The position numbers and the translations under genes are program-made. Source: Gammaproteobacteria bacterium (GTDB lineage Bacteria > Pseudomonadota > Gammaproteobacteria > JADZEE01). From it: a stretch of DNA of 64,000 bases. Of the stretch, positions 1 through 9,692 are shown one piece after another. The notes beneath the pieces were generated by a model. That model searched no databases and was not told the DNA's origin. It was given only the letters and a program-made list of their open reading frames with translations. Each line of letters starts with the position of its first letter. Within the stretch, counting starts at the first letter, position 1. The stretch is from NCBI GenBank assembly GCA_020850735.1, contig JADZEE010000080.1, positions 1-64,000 on the forward strand. Reading direction: 5' to 3'.

Positions 1-422
1 CAGGTTGAACGGGCATTCCGTTCGTTGAAGACCGTCGACCTCGAAGCGCGGCCGATACGACATCGATGTGAGAACCGCGTTCGTGCGCATTTCCTGCTCT
101 GCATGCTCGCCTACTACGTGCAGGGGCACATGCCCGAAGCCTGGTGACCGCTACTGTTCAGCGACGAGGCTCAGCAAGCGAAGGCCTCGCGCGATCCCGT
201 GGCAGCCGCAAAGCGCTCGCCAAGTGCCCTGCGGAAAGTACACTCACGCGTACAGTACACAGCTTCGGAACACTGCTGCACCACCTCAGCGGCATCGTTC
301 GCAAAGTCTGTCAGGTCGCGGGTGCCGCCCCCAACACCCCGACCTTCGATGTCGTGACGACGCCCGACCACACACAACAGCGCGCCTTCGATCTCTTGGA
401 GACCATCTCACGTAGGCAGTAA
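1..422 (+). pseudogene. IS1634/IS4-like transposase, C-terminal remnant
   Basis: The frame opening at base 1 reads VERAFRSLKTVDLEARPIRHR and then AHFLLCMLAYYVQGHM, the signature of the C-terminal catalytic half of IS1634-family (IS4 superfamily DDE) transposases. Reading is broken twice. An in-frame TGA occurs at 145-147, just after MPEAW. Somewhere near 225-260 homology moves to another frame, which continues through VHSFGTLLHHLSGIVRKVC and ends LLETISRR-Q at the TAA of 420-422. The 5' part lies outside the window, so total length is unknown. No terminal inverted repeat is visible in the 140 bases that follow. The element is dead as it stands and lies just beyond the 3' end of tRNA-Lys. Family assignment rests on recalled family motifs. 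Confidence 0.75.
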
Positions 423-564
423 ACCGTACCCGACCAAACTCTATCCCATTGAATCAAAAGCGTGTTCTTCATTTATTCGGCAGGAACTTCAGGTTAAACA
501 CCGAGAACGGTTTACACATAACTACCTGGCGACTACTCGGGACCGTCGCCATTCCCGTAAGGAT

Positions 565-640
565 TGGTGAGCCCGGTGGGGGTCGAACCCACGACAACCG
601 GATTAAAAGTCCGGTGCTCTACCAGCTGAGCTACGGGCCC
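565..640 (-). tRNA. tRNA-Lys (anticodon UUU)
   Basis: Read on the minus strand, this 76-base gene starts GGGCCCGTAGCTCAG and ends GGGTTCGACCCCCACC-GGGCTC-ACCA, with the CCA tail encoded. The acceptor stem GGGCCCG/CGGGCTC pairs fully with one G-U. The anticodon stem CCGGA/TCCGG encloses a CTTTTAA loop, giving anticodon TTT, which reads lysine AAA and AAG. The D arm (GCTC...GAGC) and T arm (GTGGG TTCGACC CCCAC) are canonical. It stands alone, with the transposase remnant beyond its 3' end. Confidence 0.97.
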
Positions 641-875
641 GTCGTGCGTGCGGCCGGCGCCGGTGCGGGCCGCCGGGATACCGGCCGGGAGGTGACGGCG
701 GCGACCGCGCGGCGCTTTGCGGCGCGCGCCGGAACCCCTGCCGCGGCCGGCATCATAGCGGATCGGGCGGAGGCGACAAAGCGCGGCACGGCGCTCCGAT
801 GCCGCAGCTACCCCTTGATTTCTGCGCCAGAGCACGCATATTGCAGCGGTTGTCAGGCGTCCGGAGACCCGAGTC

Positions 876-1265
876 ATGCCGATTTACGAATACCAGTGCA
901 GCAAGTGCGGCCACCGCCTGGAGGCGCTGCAGAAGATGAGTGACGATCTGCTCACCGACTGCCCGGACTGCGGCGAGTCGGCCCTCACCAAGCTGGTATC
1001 GGCCGCGGGCTTCGTGCTCAAGGGTACCGGCTGGTATGTCACCGATTTTCGCGACAAGGGCAAGGGCGGCGCCGGCGAGAAAAAATCCGCCGACAAGGGC
1101 GAGGGGTCCGAGACCAAAAGTGATTCCAAGGGCGAGTCGAAAACCGAAACCAAGGGTGAGGCCGGGACGGAGACGAAATCGGGGGCGAAGCCGGACACCA
1201 AGGACAGCAGCAAGAGCACCACCGCCGCGAGTTCCGCCAGCAAGAGCGACAGCAGCACGCACTGA
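876..1265 (+). CDS. FmdB-like zinc-ribbon protein
   Basis: This 129-residue protein opens [13 protein letters not shown], with a second pair CPDCGES near residue 31. These two CxxC knuckles form the small zinc ribbon of the FmdB family (CxxC_CxxC_SSSS), followed by the family's [19 protein letters not shown] motif. The remaining half, from about residue 60, is a low-complexity hydrophilic tail rich in Lys, Ser, Thr, Glu and Asp. FmdB proteins are named as putative regulators and their biochemical role is not established. The gene sits 164 bases upstream of aspS, an arrangement common in Gammaproteobacteria. The tail is probably disordered. Confidence 0.88.
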   Translation: MPIYEYQCSKCGHRLEALQKMSDDLLTDCPDCGESALTKLVSAAGFVLKGTGWYVTDFRDKGKGGAGEKKSADKGEGSETKSDSKGESKTETKGEAGTETKSGAKPDTKDSSKSTTAASSASKSDSSTH

Positions 1266-1429
1266 CTTCGACCCTCCGGACCGATGCCAGCCGCCGGGGC
1301 CGGCCGCGGTTGCGCGCCCCGGGTGCAGCCCGTAACATCCTCGCGCTCGCGCGGCACTGCACCAATGCCCGGGTTTTCCGCCGGCGCGCAGCGCACCTTG
1401 AATCGCGTCCACCCGTATCGAGGCCCTGC

Positions 1430-3238
1430 ATGCGCACTCATTATTGCGGCGACCTGAACACCGACCATCTCGGCTCGCAGGTCGAGCTGTGCGGCTGGGT
1501 GCATCACCGGCGCGATCACGGCGGGGTCATCTTCATCGATCTGCGCGACCGCGAGGGCGTGGTCCAGGTGGTGTTCGATCCGGACACGCCGGCGAGCTTC
1601 GCTCTCGCCGAACGGGTGCGGCCCGAGTTCGTGCTGCGCGTGGCCGGCCGCGTACGTCCGCGCCCGGACGGCACGGTCAACGACGCCCTGCCGACCGGGC
1701 AGGTCGAGGTGCTCGGCCAGGAGGTCGCGATCCTCAACAGCGCCGACACGCCGCCGTTCCAGCTCGATGATCTGAACATCCACGAGGACGTGCGCCTGCG
1801 CCACCGGGTCATCGATCTGCGCCGGCCGCCGATGCAGGCCAACCTGCGCCTGCGGGCGCGGGTCGCCCGCTTCCTGCGCCGCTTCCTCGACGAGCGCGGC
1901 TTTCTCGAGATCGAGACGCCCATGCTCACCAAGGCGACGCCCGAAGGCGCGCGCGATTACCTCGTGCCCTCGCGCACCCATCGGGGCAAGTTCTTCGCCC
2001 TGCCGCAGTCGCCGCAGCTGTTCAAGCAGCTCCTGATGATGTCGGGTCTGGATCGCTACTATCAGATCGTGCGCTGCTTCCGTGACGAGGACCTGCGCGC
2101 CGATCGCCAGCCCGAATTCACCCAGCTCGACATCGAGACTTCATTCCTCGACGAGGGCGGCATCACCGGCGTCGTCGAAGCGATGGTGCGCGAGCTGTTC
2201 GTCGACTGCCTGGGTGTGCGCCTGCCCGATCCCTTCCCCCGGCTCACCTATGCCGAGGCCACCGGGCGCTACGGCACGGACCGCCCGGATCTGCGCAACC
2301 CGCTCGAGCTGGTCGAGATCAGCGATCTGGTGCGCGCGGTGGAGTTCAAGGTGTTCTCCGGTCCCGCCACCAGTGCCGGCGGGCGCGTGGCGGCGCTGCG
2401 GGCGCCGGGCGGCGGCGCGCTGACGCGCAAGCAGATCGACGACTACACGGCGTTCGTCGCGCAGTTCGGCGCCCGCGGTCTCGCCTACATCAAGGTGAAC
2501 GATCGGGCCGCCGGTCGCGAGGGCCTGCAGTCTCCGATCCTGAAATTCCTGCCCGACGACGTGATCGAAGCGGTGCTGGCGCGCAGCGGCGCGCAGACCG
2601 GGGACGTCGTCTTTTTCGGCGCCGGCGAGCGGCGGGTCGTCAACGACGCCCTCGGCGCGTTGCGCAACCGTCTCGGCAACGATCTCGGTCTGGTCGAGGA
2701 TACCTGGCGACCCGTGTGGGTCACGGACTTCCCGATGTTCGAGTGGAACACCGAGGCCAGCCGCTGGGATCCGCTGCACCATCCGTTCACCGCGCCGGCC
2801 ACGGACGATCCGGCGGTGCTCGGGGCGGCCCCGGGCGAGTGCATCTCGCGCGCCTACGACATGGTGCTCAATGGCACCGAGCTCGGTGGCGGCTCGGTCC
2901 GTATCCACACCCAGACCATGCAGGAGGCGGTGTTCCGCCTGCTCGACATCGGTCCGGAGGAGGCGCGCGAGAAGTTCGGTTTCCTGCTCGATGCGCTGCG
3001 CTACGGCTGCCCGCCGCACGGCGGCATCGCCTTCGGACTGGATCGGCTGGTGATGCTGATGGCCGGTGCGAGCTCGATCCGCGACGTCATTGCCTTTCCC
3101 AAGACGCAGACGGCGAGCTGCCCGCTCACGGGGGCGCCGGCGAACGTGACCGAATTGCAGTTGCGCGAGCTCGGGATCCGCCTGCGCCAGCCGCCGGCGG
3201 CCGAGCCGGCGGCCGGTGGCGATCCCGGCGCGTCGTAG
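1430..3238 (+). CDS. aspS: Aspartyl-tRNA synthetase, probably non-discriminating
   Basis: This 602-residue class IIb synthetase charges tRNA-Asp in the cytoplasm. [10 protein letters not shown] begins at 1430 and matches the family N-terminus; the open frame extends upstream but that part is not conserved. The anticodon-binding OB fold ([23 protein letters not shown]) comes first, then the catalytic core with the [14 protein letters not shown]-like block (here [14 protein letters not shown]), [18 protein letters not shown] (motif 2 region), the bacterial GAD insertion in the middle, and motif 3 [12 protein letters not shown] near residues 530-545. His30 and Gly81 occupy the positions that in Pseudomonas aeruginosa AspRS are linked to relaxed tRNA specificity (His31 and Gly82/83). 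The enzyme may therefore also make Asp-tRNA-Asn for amidation by GatCAB. That last point is inference. Confidence 0.97.
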   Translation: MRTHYCGDLNTDHLGSQVELCGWVHHRRDHGGVIFIDLRDREGVVQVVFDPDTPASFALAERVRPEFVLRVAGRVRPRPDGTVNDALPTGQVEVLGQEVAILNSADTPPFQLDDLNIHEDVRLRHRVIDLRRPPMQANLRLRARVARFLRRFLDERGFLEIETPMLTKATPEGARDYLVPSRTHRGKFFALPQSPQLFKQLLMMSGLDRYYQIVRCFRDEDLRADRQPEFTQLDIETSFLDEGGITGVVEAMVRELFVDCLGVRLPDPFPRLTYAEATGRYGTDRPDLRNPLELVEISDLVRAVEFKVFSGPATSAGGRVAALRAPGGGALTRKQIDDYTAFVAQFGARGLAYIKVNDRAAGREGLQSPILKFLPDDVIEAVLARSGAQTGDVVFFGAGERRVVNDALGALRNRLGNDLGLVEDTWRPVWVTDFPMFEWNTEASRWDPLHHPFTAPATDDPAVLGAAPGECISRAYDMVLNGTELGGGSVRIHTQTMQEAVFRLLDIGPEEAREKFGFLLDALRYGCPPHGGIAFGLDRLVMLMAGASSIRDVIAFPKTQTASCPLTGAPANVTELQLRELGIRLRQPPAAEPAAGGDPGAS

Positions 3239-3262
3239 GATCGGCGCGCGGGGGCGGGTGGT

Positions 3263-3506
3263 GTGCGGCTGAAGCCGCACCTACGGTCGCGCGAGGGCGG
3301 GTGGCGTGCGGCTGAAGCCGCACCTACGGTTGCACGGTGGCGGGTGGTGTGCGGCTGAAGCCGCACCTACGGTCGCACGGGGGCGGGTGGTGTGCGGCTG
3401 AAGCCGCACCTACGGTCGCGCGGGGGCGGGTGGCGTGCGGCTGAAGCCGCACCTACGGTCGCGCGGTGGCGGGTGGTGTGCGGCTGAAGCCGCACCTACG
3501 GTCGTA
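3263..3506 (+). repeat. Six tandem REP-like hairpins, 43-bp period
   Basis: The 18-base unit GTGCGGCTGAAGCCGCAC starts at 3263, 3306, 3349, 3392, 3435 and 3478, exactly 43 bases apart, always followed by CTACGGT. Each unit is a perfect 8-bp stem (GTGCGGCT/AGCCGCAC) around a 2-base loop. The spacers differ slightly (gcgcgaggg, gcacggtgg, gcacggggg and similar). On the minus strand each unit reads GTAG, then GTGCGGCTTCAGCCGCAC, which fits the GTAG-headed REP sequences mobilised by RAYT transposases. No RAYT gene lies in the window. The array fills the aspS-nrtR gap and could also stabilise or terminate the aspS transcript. Confidence 0.93.
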
Positions 3507-3517
3507 TGGGCGGCGGA

Positions 3518-3561
3518 CTTAGTGTGACCTTGACACTGGCTTAGTGTGCGCCGCACACTTA
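3518..3561 (+). promoter_or_regulatory. Tandem operators in front of the NrtR-type gene
   Basis: Two 17-bp dyads, AGTGTGACCTTGACACT (3521-3537) and AGTGTGCGCCGCACACT (3543-3559), are each preceded by CTT. They are 22 bp apart centre to centre, about two helical turns. The second is a perfect palindrome apart from its central base. A TTGACA hexamer (3530-3535) lies in the first dyad, and an 18-bp spacer leads to CACACT in the second, so both promoter elements would be covered by a bound regulator. The ATG at 3568 has no Shine-Dalgarno sequence, so the message may start very close to it. Autoregulation by the adjacent protein is inferred. Confidence 0.7.
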
Positions 3562-3567
3562 GCGCCC

Positions 3568-4233
3568 ATGTACCACTACGCGCAGCCGCACCCGGCGGTC
3601 ACGACCGACGTCGTGTTGTTCACCATCCGGGCCGGGCGGCTGGAGCTGCTGCTCGTGCGGCGGCGCCACGAACCGTTCGCGGGTTGCTGGGCGTTACCGG
3701 GTGGTTTCCTTGATATCGACGAAGATCTCGACACTTGTGCCGCCCGGGAGCTCGAAGAGGAAACCGGAGTCCGTGGTGTCTACCTGGAACAGCTCTACAC
3801 TTTCGGGGCGCCGGAGCGGGATCCGCGCGAGCGCGTCATCGCCGTGGCCTACTACGGCCTGGCGCCGGCGGACACGATCGAGGTGCAGGCGGGCTCGGAC
3901 GCTGGTGCCGCGGCCTGGTTCGCCCGCGATGCGCTGCCCGGGCTCGCCTTCGATCACGCCCGGATCGTCGAGCTGGCGCACCGCCGGCTCGCCGCCAAGC
4001 TCAGTTACAGCACCATCGCGCTCCAGCTGCTGCCGCGCGAGTTCACCCTGAGCCGCGTGCAGGCCGTGTACGAAGTGATCCTCGGCCGTCCCCTGGACAA
4101 GCGCAATTTCCGCCGCCAGCTGCTCGCGCTCGGTTGCCTCCAGGAGACCGACGAGCACCAGCGCGACGGCAACCACCGGCCGGCCCGGCTGTACCGGGTG
4201 CGCGCGCCGCAGACCGTGGCGTTCTTCAAGTGA
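3568..4233 (+). CDS. nrtR: NUDIX-winged helix regulator, NrtR family
   Basis: The protein has 221 residues from the ATG at 3568. A GTG at 3544 is in frame, but it lies inside an operator and adds only eight unconserved residues. Residues 1-140 are a NUDIX domain with a complete Nudix box ([24 protein letters not shown], with G, E and REL-EE all present). Residues from about 145 form a winged-helix-like tail ([25 protein letters not shown]), as in NrtR (COG4111). NrtR regulators repress NAD-metabolism genes and respond to ADP-ribose and related ligands. The gene is followed 16 bases later by nadA, which supports that role. An intact Nudix box means it may also hydrolyse ADP-ribose; I cannot tell from sequence. 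Confidence 0.85.
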   Translation: MYHYAQPHPAVTTDVVLFTIRAGRLELLLVRRRHEPFAGCWALPGGFLDIDEDLDTCAARELEEETGVRGVYLEQLYTFGAPERDPRERVIAVAYYGLAPADTIEVQAGSDAGAAAWFARDALPGLAFDHARIVELAHRRLAAKLSYSTIALQLLPREFTLSRVQAVYEVILGRPLDKRNFRRQLLALGCLQETDEHQRDGNHRPARLYRVRAPQTVAFFK

Positions 4234-4249
4234 CAACAGGTGCGCGCGC

Positions 4250-5287
4250 ATGAACGTGTCCGTCACCGTGCCGGTGGCAGCGGCGCCAGCCGCGGTCGAT
4301 GAGGGCGCGCTGCGCGAGCGCGTCCGCACGCTGCTCGCCGCGCGCGACGCGGTGCTGGTCGCCCACTACTACACCGATGCGGCCTTGCAGTCGCTCGCCG
4401 AGGAGACCGGCGGCTGCGTGTCCGATTCGCTGGAGATGGCGCGCTTCGGCCACGACCATCCGGCGACGACGCTGGTCGTCGCCGGGGTGCGCTTCATGGG
4501 CGAGACGGCCAAGATCCTCAATCCGGAAAAGCGCGTGCTCATGCCGACGCTGGAGGCGACGTGCTCGCTCGACCTCGGCTGCCCGGCCGAACGGTTCAGC
4601 GCCTTCTGCGACGCCCATCCCGACCGCACCGTCGTCGTCTACGCCAACACCAGCGCCGCGGTGAAGGCGCGTGCGCACTGGGTGGCGACCTCCGGTATCG
4701 CCCTCGATCTCGTGCGCCATCTCGCGGCGCGCGGCGAGAAGATCCTGTGGGCGCCCGACCGCTACCTCGGCGATTACGTGCGCCACCAGACCGGCGCGGA
4801 CATGCTGCTGTGGGACGGCGCCTGCATCGTGCACGAGGAGTTCAAGGGCCTGGAGCTGGAGGAGCTGCGCGCGCGTCACCCCGAGGCCCGGGTGCTGGTG
4901 CATCCGGAGTCGCCCGCCGCGGTCATTGCGCAGGCCGACGTGGTCGGCTCGACCACGGCCCTCATCGAGGCGGTACGCACGCTCGCCGCGCCGCGCTTCA
5001 TCGTCGCCACCGACCGCGGCATCTTCTACAGGATGCGGCAGGTGGCGCCCGACAAGGAGCTCATCGAGGCGCCCACGGCCGGCCGCAGCGCCACCTGCAC
5101 GAGCTGTGCACACTGCCCGTGGATGGCGATGAACTCGCTCCAGAACCTGGCGGCAACCCTCGAGCACGGCGGCCCGGAAATCCACATCGACGAAGCCACC
5201 CGCGCGCGCGCGTTCGAGCCCATCAAACGCCTGCTCGATTTCGCGGCCGCGCGCCGCCGGATCGTGTATGGCAACAACGACGCCTGA
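4250..5287 (+). CDS. nadA: Quinolinate synthase
   Basis: This 345-residue enzyme condenses iminoaspartate with dihydroxyacetone phosphate to quinolinate, the first committed compound of de novo NAD synthesis. The three cysteine sites that bind its [4Fe-4S] cluster are visible: [17 protein letters not shown] and the C-terminal [10 protein letters not shown]. The family blocks [27 protein letters not shown] and [12 protein letters not shown] are intact. It lies 16 bases after the NrtR-type gene and probably forms a two-gene NAD unit with it. The usual partners nadB and nadC are not in the window. Confidence 0.97.
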   Translation: MNVSVTVPVAAAPAAVDEGALRERVRTLLAARDAVLVAHYYTDAALQSLAEETGGCVSDSLEMARFGHDHPATTLVVAGVRFMGETAKILNPEKRVLMPTLEATCSLDLGCPAERFSAFCDAHPDRTVVVYANTSAAVKARAHWVATSGIALDLVRHLAARGEKILWAPDRYLGDYVRHQTGADMLLWDGACIVHEEFKGLELEELRARHPEARVLVHPESPAAVIAQADVVGSTTALIEAVRTLAAPRFIVATDRGIFYRMRQVAPDKELIEAPTAGRSATCTSCAHCPWMAMNSLQNLAATLEHGGPEIHIDEATRARAFEPIKRLLDFAAARRRIVYGNNDA

Positions 5288-5353
5288 GCTGCGCCGCTAC
5301 GCGGCCCCTGCTCCCGGCGGGCGTTCATCCCGCGCCGCGCCGGGAACGGTTTG

Positions 5354-6031
5354 GTGAGCCGGCGCGCGGCCGCCGCCGCGTCACCGCGCACGGCCGCGCA
5401 TCGCGATCTGCCCGCCAGCGTCGTCCTCGTCCACGGTCTGTACATGAACGGCGACGAGATGCGCCTGCTCGGCGCACGGCTCGCGGCCGCGGGTTACACG
5501 GTGCACCGCTATCGCTACCGCTCGCTGCGCGCCGCGCCGGCCGTCAACGCCGCCGCGCTCGCCGCCTGGCTCGACGGCGTTCCCGGCGCGCGGGTGCACT
5601 TCGTCGCCCACAGCCTGGGCGGCATCGTCCTGCGTCATCTGTTCGCGTCCGTGCCGGCGTTGCGCCCCGGCCGGGTGGTCACGCTCGGTACGCCGCACAC
5701 CGGCAGTGCCGCCGCCGCCTGGCTCGCGAGCCGGCGCTGGAGCCGGCCACTGATCGGTCGTGCCGCCGACCACGGCCTGCTCGGTCCGCTGCCACCCTGG
5801 CCGGCGGAGCGCGCGCTCGGATCCGTCGCCGGGCGCTTGCGCGTCGGACTGGGTTGCATCGTACCGGGCGTGCCGCGTCCGAGCGACGGCACCGTCGCCG
5901 TCGCGGAGACGCTGTGTCCGGGCATGGCCGCCCACCTGGTGCTGCCCGTCAGTCACTTCGGACTGCTGCTCTCGCGGCGCGCCGCCGCCGCTACGATCGC
6001 GTTCATCGACACGGGTCGGTTCGACGCCTGA
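5354..6031 (+). CDS. Alpha/beta-hydrolase, lipase- or esterase-like
   Basis: The protein has about 225 residues from the GTG at 5354; a TTG three bases earlier is the only other nearby option. VVLVHGLYMNGDEM gives the oxyanion-hole HG motif. VHFVAHSLGGIVLRHLF contains the nucleophile elbow GxSxG-type AHSLGG, DGTVAV probably holds the acid, and SHFGLLLS the catalytic His. TLGTPHTGSAAA is typical of PGAP1/lipase-like cytosolic hydrolases. There is no signal peptide. The substrate cannot be predicted. It stands between nadA and yebC, with 66 bases upstream and 79 downstream, and has no obvious functional link to either. Confidence 0.85.
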   Translation: MSRRAAAAASPRTAAHRDLPASVVLVHGLYMNGDEMRLLGARLAAAGYTVHRYRYRSLRAAPAVNAAALAAWLDGVPGARVHFVAHSLGGIVLRHLFASVPALRPGRVVTLGTPHTGSAAAAWLASRRWSRPLIGRAADHGLLGPLPPWPAERALGSVAGRLRVGLGCIVPGVPRPSDGTVAVAETLCPGMAAHLVLPVSHFGLLLSRRAAAATIAFIDTGRFDA

Positions 6032-6110
6032 TCCGCGCCCGCGGTCGCTATGGCGGCTTGCGGCCGTAGTGTAAAATTCCCGCCTGCAAACGCGAGCTTT
6101 TTCGGAGTTT

Positions 6111-6857
6111 ATGGCCGGTCACAGCAAATGGGCGAACATCCGCCATCGCAAGGGCAAGCAGGACGCGCGCCGCGGCAAGCTTTTCACCAAGCTCATCCGC
6201 GAGATCACCGTGGCGGCCAAAATGGGTGGCGCGGACGCGGCCATGAATGCGCGCCTGCGCGCGGGCATTGACGCCGCGCTCGCCGCCAACATGCCCAAGG
6301 ACACCATCGAACGCGCGGTGCGCCGCGGCGCGGGTGCCGACGAAAGCGACAACTACGAGGAAGTGCGTTACGAAGGCTACGGGCCCGGCGGTGTCGCGGT
6401 GATGGTCGAGTGCCTGACCGACAACCGCAATCGTACCGCATCGGAGATCCGCCACGCTTTTGCCAAGGCCGGCGGCAACCTCGGTCAGGACGGCTCGGTC
6501 GCCTACCTGTTCGCCAAGCGCGGCGTGATTACTTTCGCGGCGGGCGCGAACGAGGACGCGATCATGACCGCGGCGATCGACGCCGGTGCCGAGGACGTGC
6601 TCGTCGGCGCGGATGGCAGTATCGACGTGCTGACCGATCCCGAGGATTTTGCCGGCGTGCGCCGGGCTCTCGAGGCCAGCGGCCTGCGGCCCGAGTCGGC
6701 CGCGGTCGGCCTGCACCCGACCACGGCCAGTCACGTGGACGAGGAGCAGACGGAGAAGCTCGTGCGCCTGTTCGAAACGCTCGACGACCTCGACGACGTA
6801 CAGCAGGTGCACTCCAACGCCGAGCTCAGCGACGAGGTCCTGGCGCAGCTTGGCTGA
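6111..6857 (+). CDS. yebC: YebC/PmpR-family protein (TACO1-like)
   Basis: The 248-residue protein begins [28 protein letters not shown], the invariant N-terminus of the YebC/TACO1 family, with [23 protein letters not shown] in the middle. Members have been described as transcription regulators (PmpR) and more recently as translation factors that relieve stalling at proline stretches. Which activity applies here is not visible. It lies directly upstream of ruvCAB, as in many Proteobacteria. A TAAAAT hexamer at 6072-6077 could be its -10 element, but no good -35 is seen. Confidence 0.96.
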   Translation: MAGHSKWANIRHRKGKQDARRGKLFTKLIREITVAAKMGGADAAMNARLRAGIDAALAANMPKDTIERAVRRGAGADESDNYEEVRYEGYGPGGVAVMVECLTDNRNRTASEIRHAFAKAGGNLGQDGSVAYLFAKRGVITFAAGANEDAIMTAAIDAGAEDVLVGADGSIDVLTDPEDFAGVRRALEASGLRPESAAVGLHPTTASHVDEEQTEKLVRLFETLDDLDDVQQVHSNAELSDEVLAQLG

Positions 6858-6938
6858 ACGATCGCGACGCCGCACCCCCGTCCGTCCGTGGTTCCCGCAG
6901 ACTGCGCTCCCGTGCAGTCCGGCAGCGGTCGCCGGTGC

Positions 6939-7484
6939 ATGAGCGCCACGGCCTGCGCGAGCGGTGCGACACGGATCCTCGGCATCGATCCCGGCTCGCG
7001 CATCACCGGTTACGGCATCGTGGACGTGCGGGGCAGGCAGACGGTGCACGTCACGAGCGGCTGCATCCACGTCGCCGACGGGGCGCTGCCCGAGCGGCTG
7101 CACAACATCTTCGACGGCCTGCTCGGCGTTATCGACAGCTACCGGCCCGCCGAGATGGCGGTGGAAATGGTGTTCATGAGCCGCAATGCCGATTCCGCGC
7201 TCAAGCTCGGCCAGGCGCGCGGCGCCGCCATCGTTGCCGGCGCTACGCGGGGGCTGGCGGTGTTCGAGTTCTCACCGCGCCAGATCAAGCAGGCCGTGGT
7301 CGGGCGTGGTGGCGCCGCCAAGGAACAGGTCCAGCACATGGTCCGCGTGCTGCTCAGCCTGCGCGTGCAGCTCGCCGTCGACGCGGCCGATGCCCTGGCG
7401 GTCGCGCTGTGCCATGCGCACATGCGCCAGGGGCTCGCGGCGATGGGGCCGGCGCGCGCCGTGCGCCGCGGCAGGCTGCAATGA
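6939..7484 (+). CDS. ruvC: Holliday junction resolvase RuvC
   Basis: This 181-residue endonuclease nicks Holliday junctions in the RuvABC complex during recombination and fork repair. The acidic catalytic residues are in [36 protein letters not shown] and [14 protein letters not shown]. The ATG at 6939 places the first motif about a dozen residues in; the frame extends upstream but without conservation. The stop codon overlaps the ruvA start by four bases (ATGA), so the two are translationally coupled. Confidence 0.97.
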   Translation: MSATACASGATRILGIDPGSRITGYGIVDVRGRQTVHVTSGCIHVADGALPERLHNIFDGLLGVIDSYRPAEMAVEMVFMSRNADSALKLGQARGAAIVAGATRGLAVFEFSPRQIKQAVVGRGGAAKEQVQHMVRVLLSLRVQLAVDAADALAVALCHAHMRQGLAAMGPARAVRRGRLQ

Positions 7485-8074
7485 TCGGCCGGCTGCGCGG
7501 GCGCCTGGTCGAAAAGAGGCCGCCCTTCCTGCTGCTCGACGTGGGTGGCGTCGGCTATGAGCTGGAGGCGCCGATGACCACCTTCTACAAGCTGCCCGAT
7601 GTCGACGACGAGATCCTGCTCTACACGCACCTGCTGGTGCGCGAGGACGCGCAGCTGCTGTACGGCTTTTTCACCGAGCGCGAACGGCGCCTGTTCCGCA
7701 GCCTCATCCGTGTCAGCGGCATCGGTGCCCGCATCGCTCTGGCGATCCTGTCGGGCCTCGACGCGGACGAGTTCGCGGCCTGCATCGAGGCCGGTGACAC
7801 CGGTCGTCTCACCAGCGTCCCGGGGATCGGCAAGAAGACCGCGGAACGCCTGATCGTCGAGATGCGCGATCGGCTCGGCGACTGGCAGGGACTGGCGCGC
7901 GCGCGCGCGCCGGCCGGCACGCCGGCCGGCGCGGTTGCCGATGCGGTCAGCGCGCTCATCGCCCTCGGCTACAAGCCGCAGGAGGCGAGCCGCTACGTCA
8001 ACGCCCTGGACACCAGCGGACTCGCGAGCGAGGAGATCATCCGCGAGGCGCTCAAGGCGCTGGTGCGCAACTGA
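7481..8074 (+). CDS. ruvA: Holliday junction branch migration protein RuvA
   Basis: This 197-residue protein forms the tetrameric junction-binding core that loads Ruv[32 protein letters not shown] is the N-terminal OB fold. The two helix-hairpin-helix motifs are in [18 protein letters not shown] and [19 protein letters not shown]. The C-terminal three-helix domain that touches RuvB ([23 protein letters not shown]) is present after an Ala/Gly/Pro linker. It overlaps ruvC by four bases. The 152 bases to ruvB hold no convincing gene. Confidence 0.97.
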   Translation: MIGRLRGRLVEKRPPFLLLDVGGVGYELEAPMTTFYKLPDVDDEILLYTHLLVREDAQLLYGFFTERERRLFRSLIRVSGIGARIALAILSGLDADEFAACIEAGDTGRLTSVPGIGKKTAERLIVEMRDRLGDWQGLARARAPAGTPAGAVADAVSALIALGYKPQEASRYVNALDTSGLASEEIIREALKALVRN

Positions 8075-8226
8075 CATGTGCGCCCCGCTGCTCCCGCGTG
8101 CGCCGCAACCGGCCATGGAGCATTGGGGCGAACTTGTGGAAATCCATCGCCGGCACGCGGCCGGCGGCCGCCGGCGTGACACAATGAGCTCGTGAACGGC
8201 GCGCAGCGCCGCCACCCTGGCAGCCC

Positions 8227-9264
8227 ATGAACCGCACCAACCCGAGCATCGAGCCCACAGCGAGCGGCGACGACGCCAGCGTCGAGGGCCTGATCCGCCC
8301 GCAGCGGCTGGCCGATTACATCGGCCAGCCGGCCGTGCACGAGCAGATGGAGATTTTCATCCGCGCCGCGCGCAACCGCACCGAGGCGCTGGATCACGTG
8401 CTCATCTTCGGTCCGCCAGGACTGGGCAAGACCACGCTCGCGCACATCATCGCCAACGAGATGGGCGTGAACCTGCGCCAGACCTCCGGCCCGGTGCTGG
8501 AGCGCGCCGGCGATCTGGCCGCGCTGCTCACCAATCTCGAACCGCGCGACGTGCTGTTCATCGACGAGATCCACCGCCTCAGTGCCGTCGTGGAGGAGGT
8601 GCTGTACCCGGCGATGGAGGACTACCAGATCGACATCATGATCGGCGAGGGTCCGGCGGCGCGTGCCATCAAGCTGGATCTGCCACCGTTCACCCTGGTG
8701 GGCGCGACCACGCGCGCGGGTCTGCTGACCTCGCCGCTGCGCGACCGTTTCGGCATCGTCCAGCGCCTGGAGTTCTACGAACCGGCCGATCTCGCGCGCA
8801 TCGTCAACCGCTCGGCCGGCATACTCGCGGTGCCGATCGATGCCGACGGCGCGCGCGAAATCGCATGCCGTGCGCGCGGCACGCCGCGCATCGCCAATCG
8901 CCTGCTCAGACGCGTGCGCGATTTCGCCGAGGTCCGCGAAGACGGTCACGTCAACGCCGCTGTCGCCGGCCGCGCCCTGGATCTCCTCGACGTCGACGAG
9001 CACGGCTTCGACATGATGGACCGGCGCCTGCTGCTCACCATCATCCAGAAGTTCGACGGCGGCCCGGTCGGCCTGGACAACCTCGCCGCCGCCATCGGCG
9101 AGGAGAGCGACACCATCGAGGACGTGCTCGAACCCTTCCTCATCCAGCAGGGGTTCCTGATGCGCACCGCGCGCGGGCGCATCGCGACGCGTACCGCCTG
9201 GCTGCATTTCGGAATCACGCCGCCGAAGGATGCCGGCGCGCCGCAGGATTTGTTCGCCGGGTGA
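8227..9264 (+). CDS. ruvB: Holliday junction helicase RuvB
   Basis: This 345-residue AAA+ motor forms hexamers on either side of RuvA and drives branch migration. The family signature [13 protein letters not shown] is followed by Walker [17 protein letters not shown], Walker [11 protein letters not shown], sensor 1 [21 protein letters not shown] and the arginine region [22 protein letters not shown]-terminal winged helix ends ...[12 protein letters not shown]. The TGA stop overlaps the GTG start of ybgC by four bases, so recombination and Tol-Pal genes are read through together. Confidence 0.98.
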   Translation: MNRTNPSIEPTASGDDASVEGLIRPQRLADYIGQPAVHEQMEIFIRAARNRTEALDHVLIFGPPGLGKTTLAHIIANEMGVNLRQTSGPVLERAGDLAALLTNLEPRDVLFIDEIHRLSAVVEEVLYPAMEDYQIDIMIGEGPAARAIKLDLPPFTLVGATTRAGLLTSPLRDRFGIVQRLEFYEPADLARIVNRSAGILAVPIDADGAREIACRARGTPRIANRLLRRVRDFAEVREDGHVNAAVAGRALDLLDVDEHGFDMMDRRLLLTIIQKFDGGPVGLDNLAAAIGEESDTIEDVLEPFLIQQGFLMRTARGRIATRTAWLHFGITPPKDAGAPQDLFAG

Positions 9265-9692
9265 TCGACGCAGCGCGCGGGACGGCGGCCGCCGGCTTCA
9301 CCTGGCCGGTGCGCGTGTACTACGAGGACACCGACGCCGTCGGCATCGTCTACCATGCGAACTATCTCAAGTTCATGGAGCGCGCGCGCACTGAGTGGCT
9401 GCGGGCGCTCGGCTACGAGCAGGATCGCCTGCTCGCGGGAGCACGTGCCTTTGTCGTCCATCGCATCAGCGTCGAGTACGCGCGTCCGGCGCGCTTCAAC
9501 GATCTGCTCGAGGTCGGCGTGCGCGTAGCCGCGCTCCGGCGTACCGGCCTCACACTCGCGCAGGACATACGTCGCGCCGGCGGCGACGCGCTGGTGCACG
9601 CCAGCGTCGAGGTCGTGTGCGTGGATACACGCGCGCTGAGCCCGCGGCGCATCCCCGAAGACATCTACGCGGAGCTTTCCGATGCAGGCTGA
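9261..9692 (+). CDS. ybgC: Acyl-CoA thioesterase YbgC
   Basis: This 143-residue hotdog-fold thioesterase starts at a GTG that overlaps the ruvB stop. The 4-hydroxybenzoyl-CoA-thioesterase signature [30 protein letters not shown] is complete, including the catalytic Asp of [10 protein letters not shown]. YbgC is the first gene of the tol-pal operon in most Gammaproteobacteria and acts on short- or medium-chain acyl-thioesters, possibly in phospholipid metabolism. Its 3' end overlaps tolQ by 11 bases. Confidence 0.95.
   Translation: MIDAARGTAAAGFTWPVRVYYEDTDAVGIVYHANYLKFMERARTEWLRALGYEQDRLLAGARAFVVHRISVEYARPARFNDLLEVGVRVAALRRTGLTLAQDIRRAGGDALVHASVEVVCVDTRALSPRRIPEDIYAELSDAG

Noticed and set aside
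1310-1429. Upstream extension of aspS by 40 residues
   Set aside because: The extension is not like the AspRS N-terminus; MRTHYCG at 1430 is the usual start.
884-1981. Minus-strand open frame of 365 codons opposite fmdB and aspS
   Set aside because: It overlaps two genes with clear family matches and its translation has no recognisable motif.
6049-6077. Sigma-70 promoter for yebC
   Set aside because: TAAAAT is a fair -10, but the bases at the -35 position do not resemble the consensus, so it is not listed as a feature.
8074-8195. A 39-codon open frame between ruvA and ruvB
   Set aside because: No Shine-Dalgarno sequence or recognisable motif.
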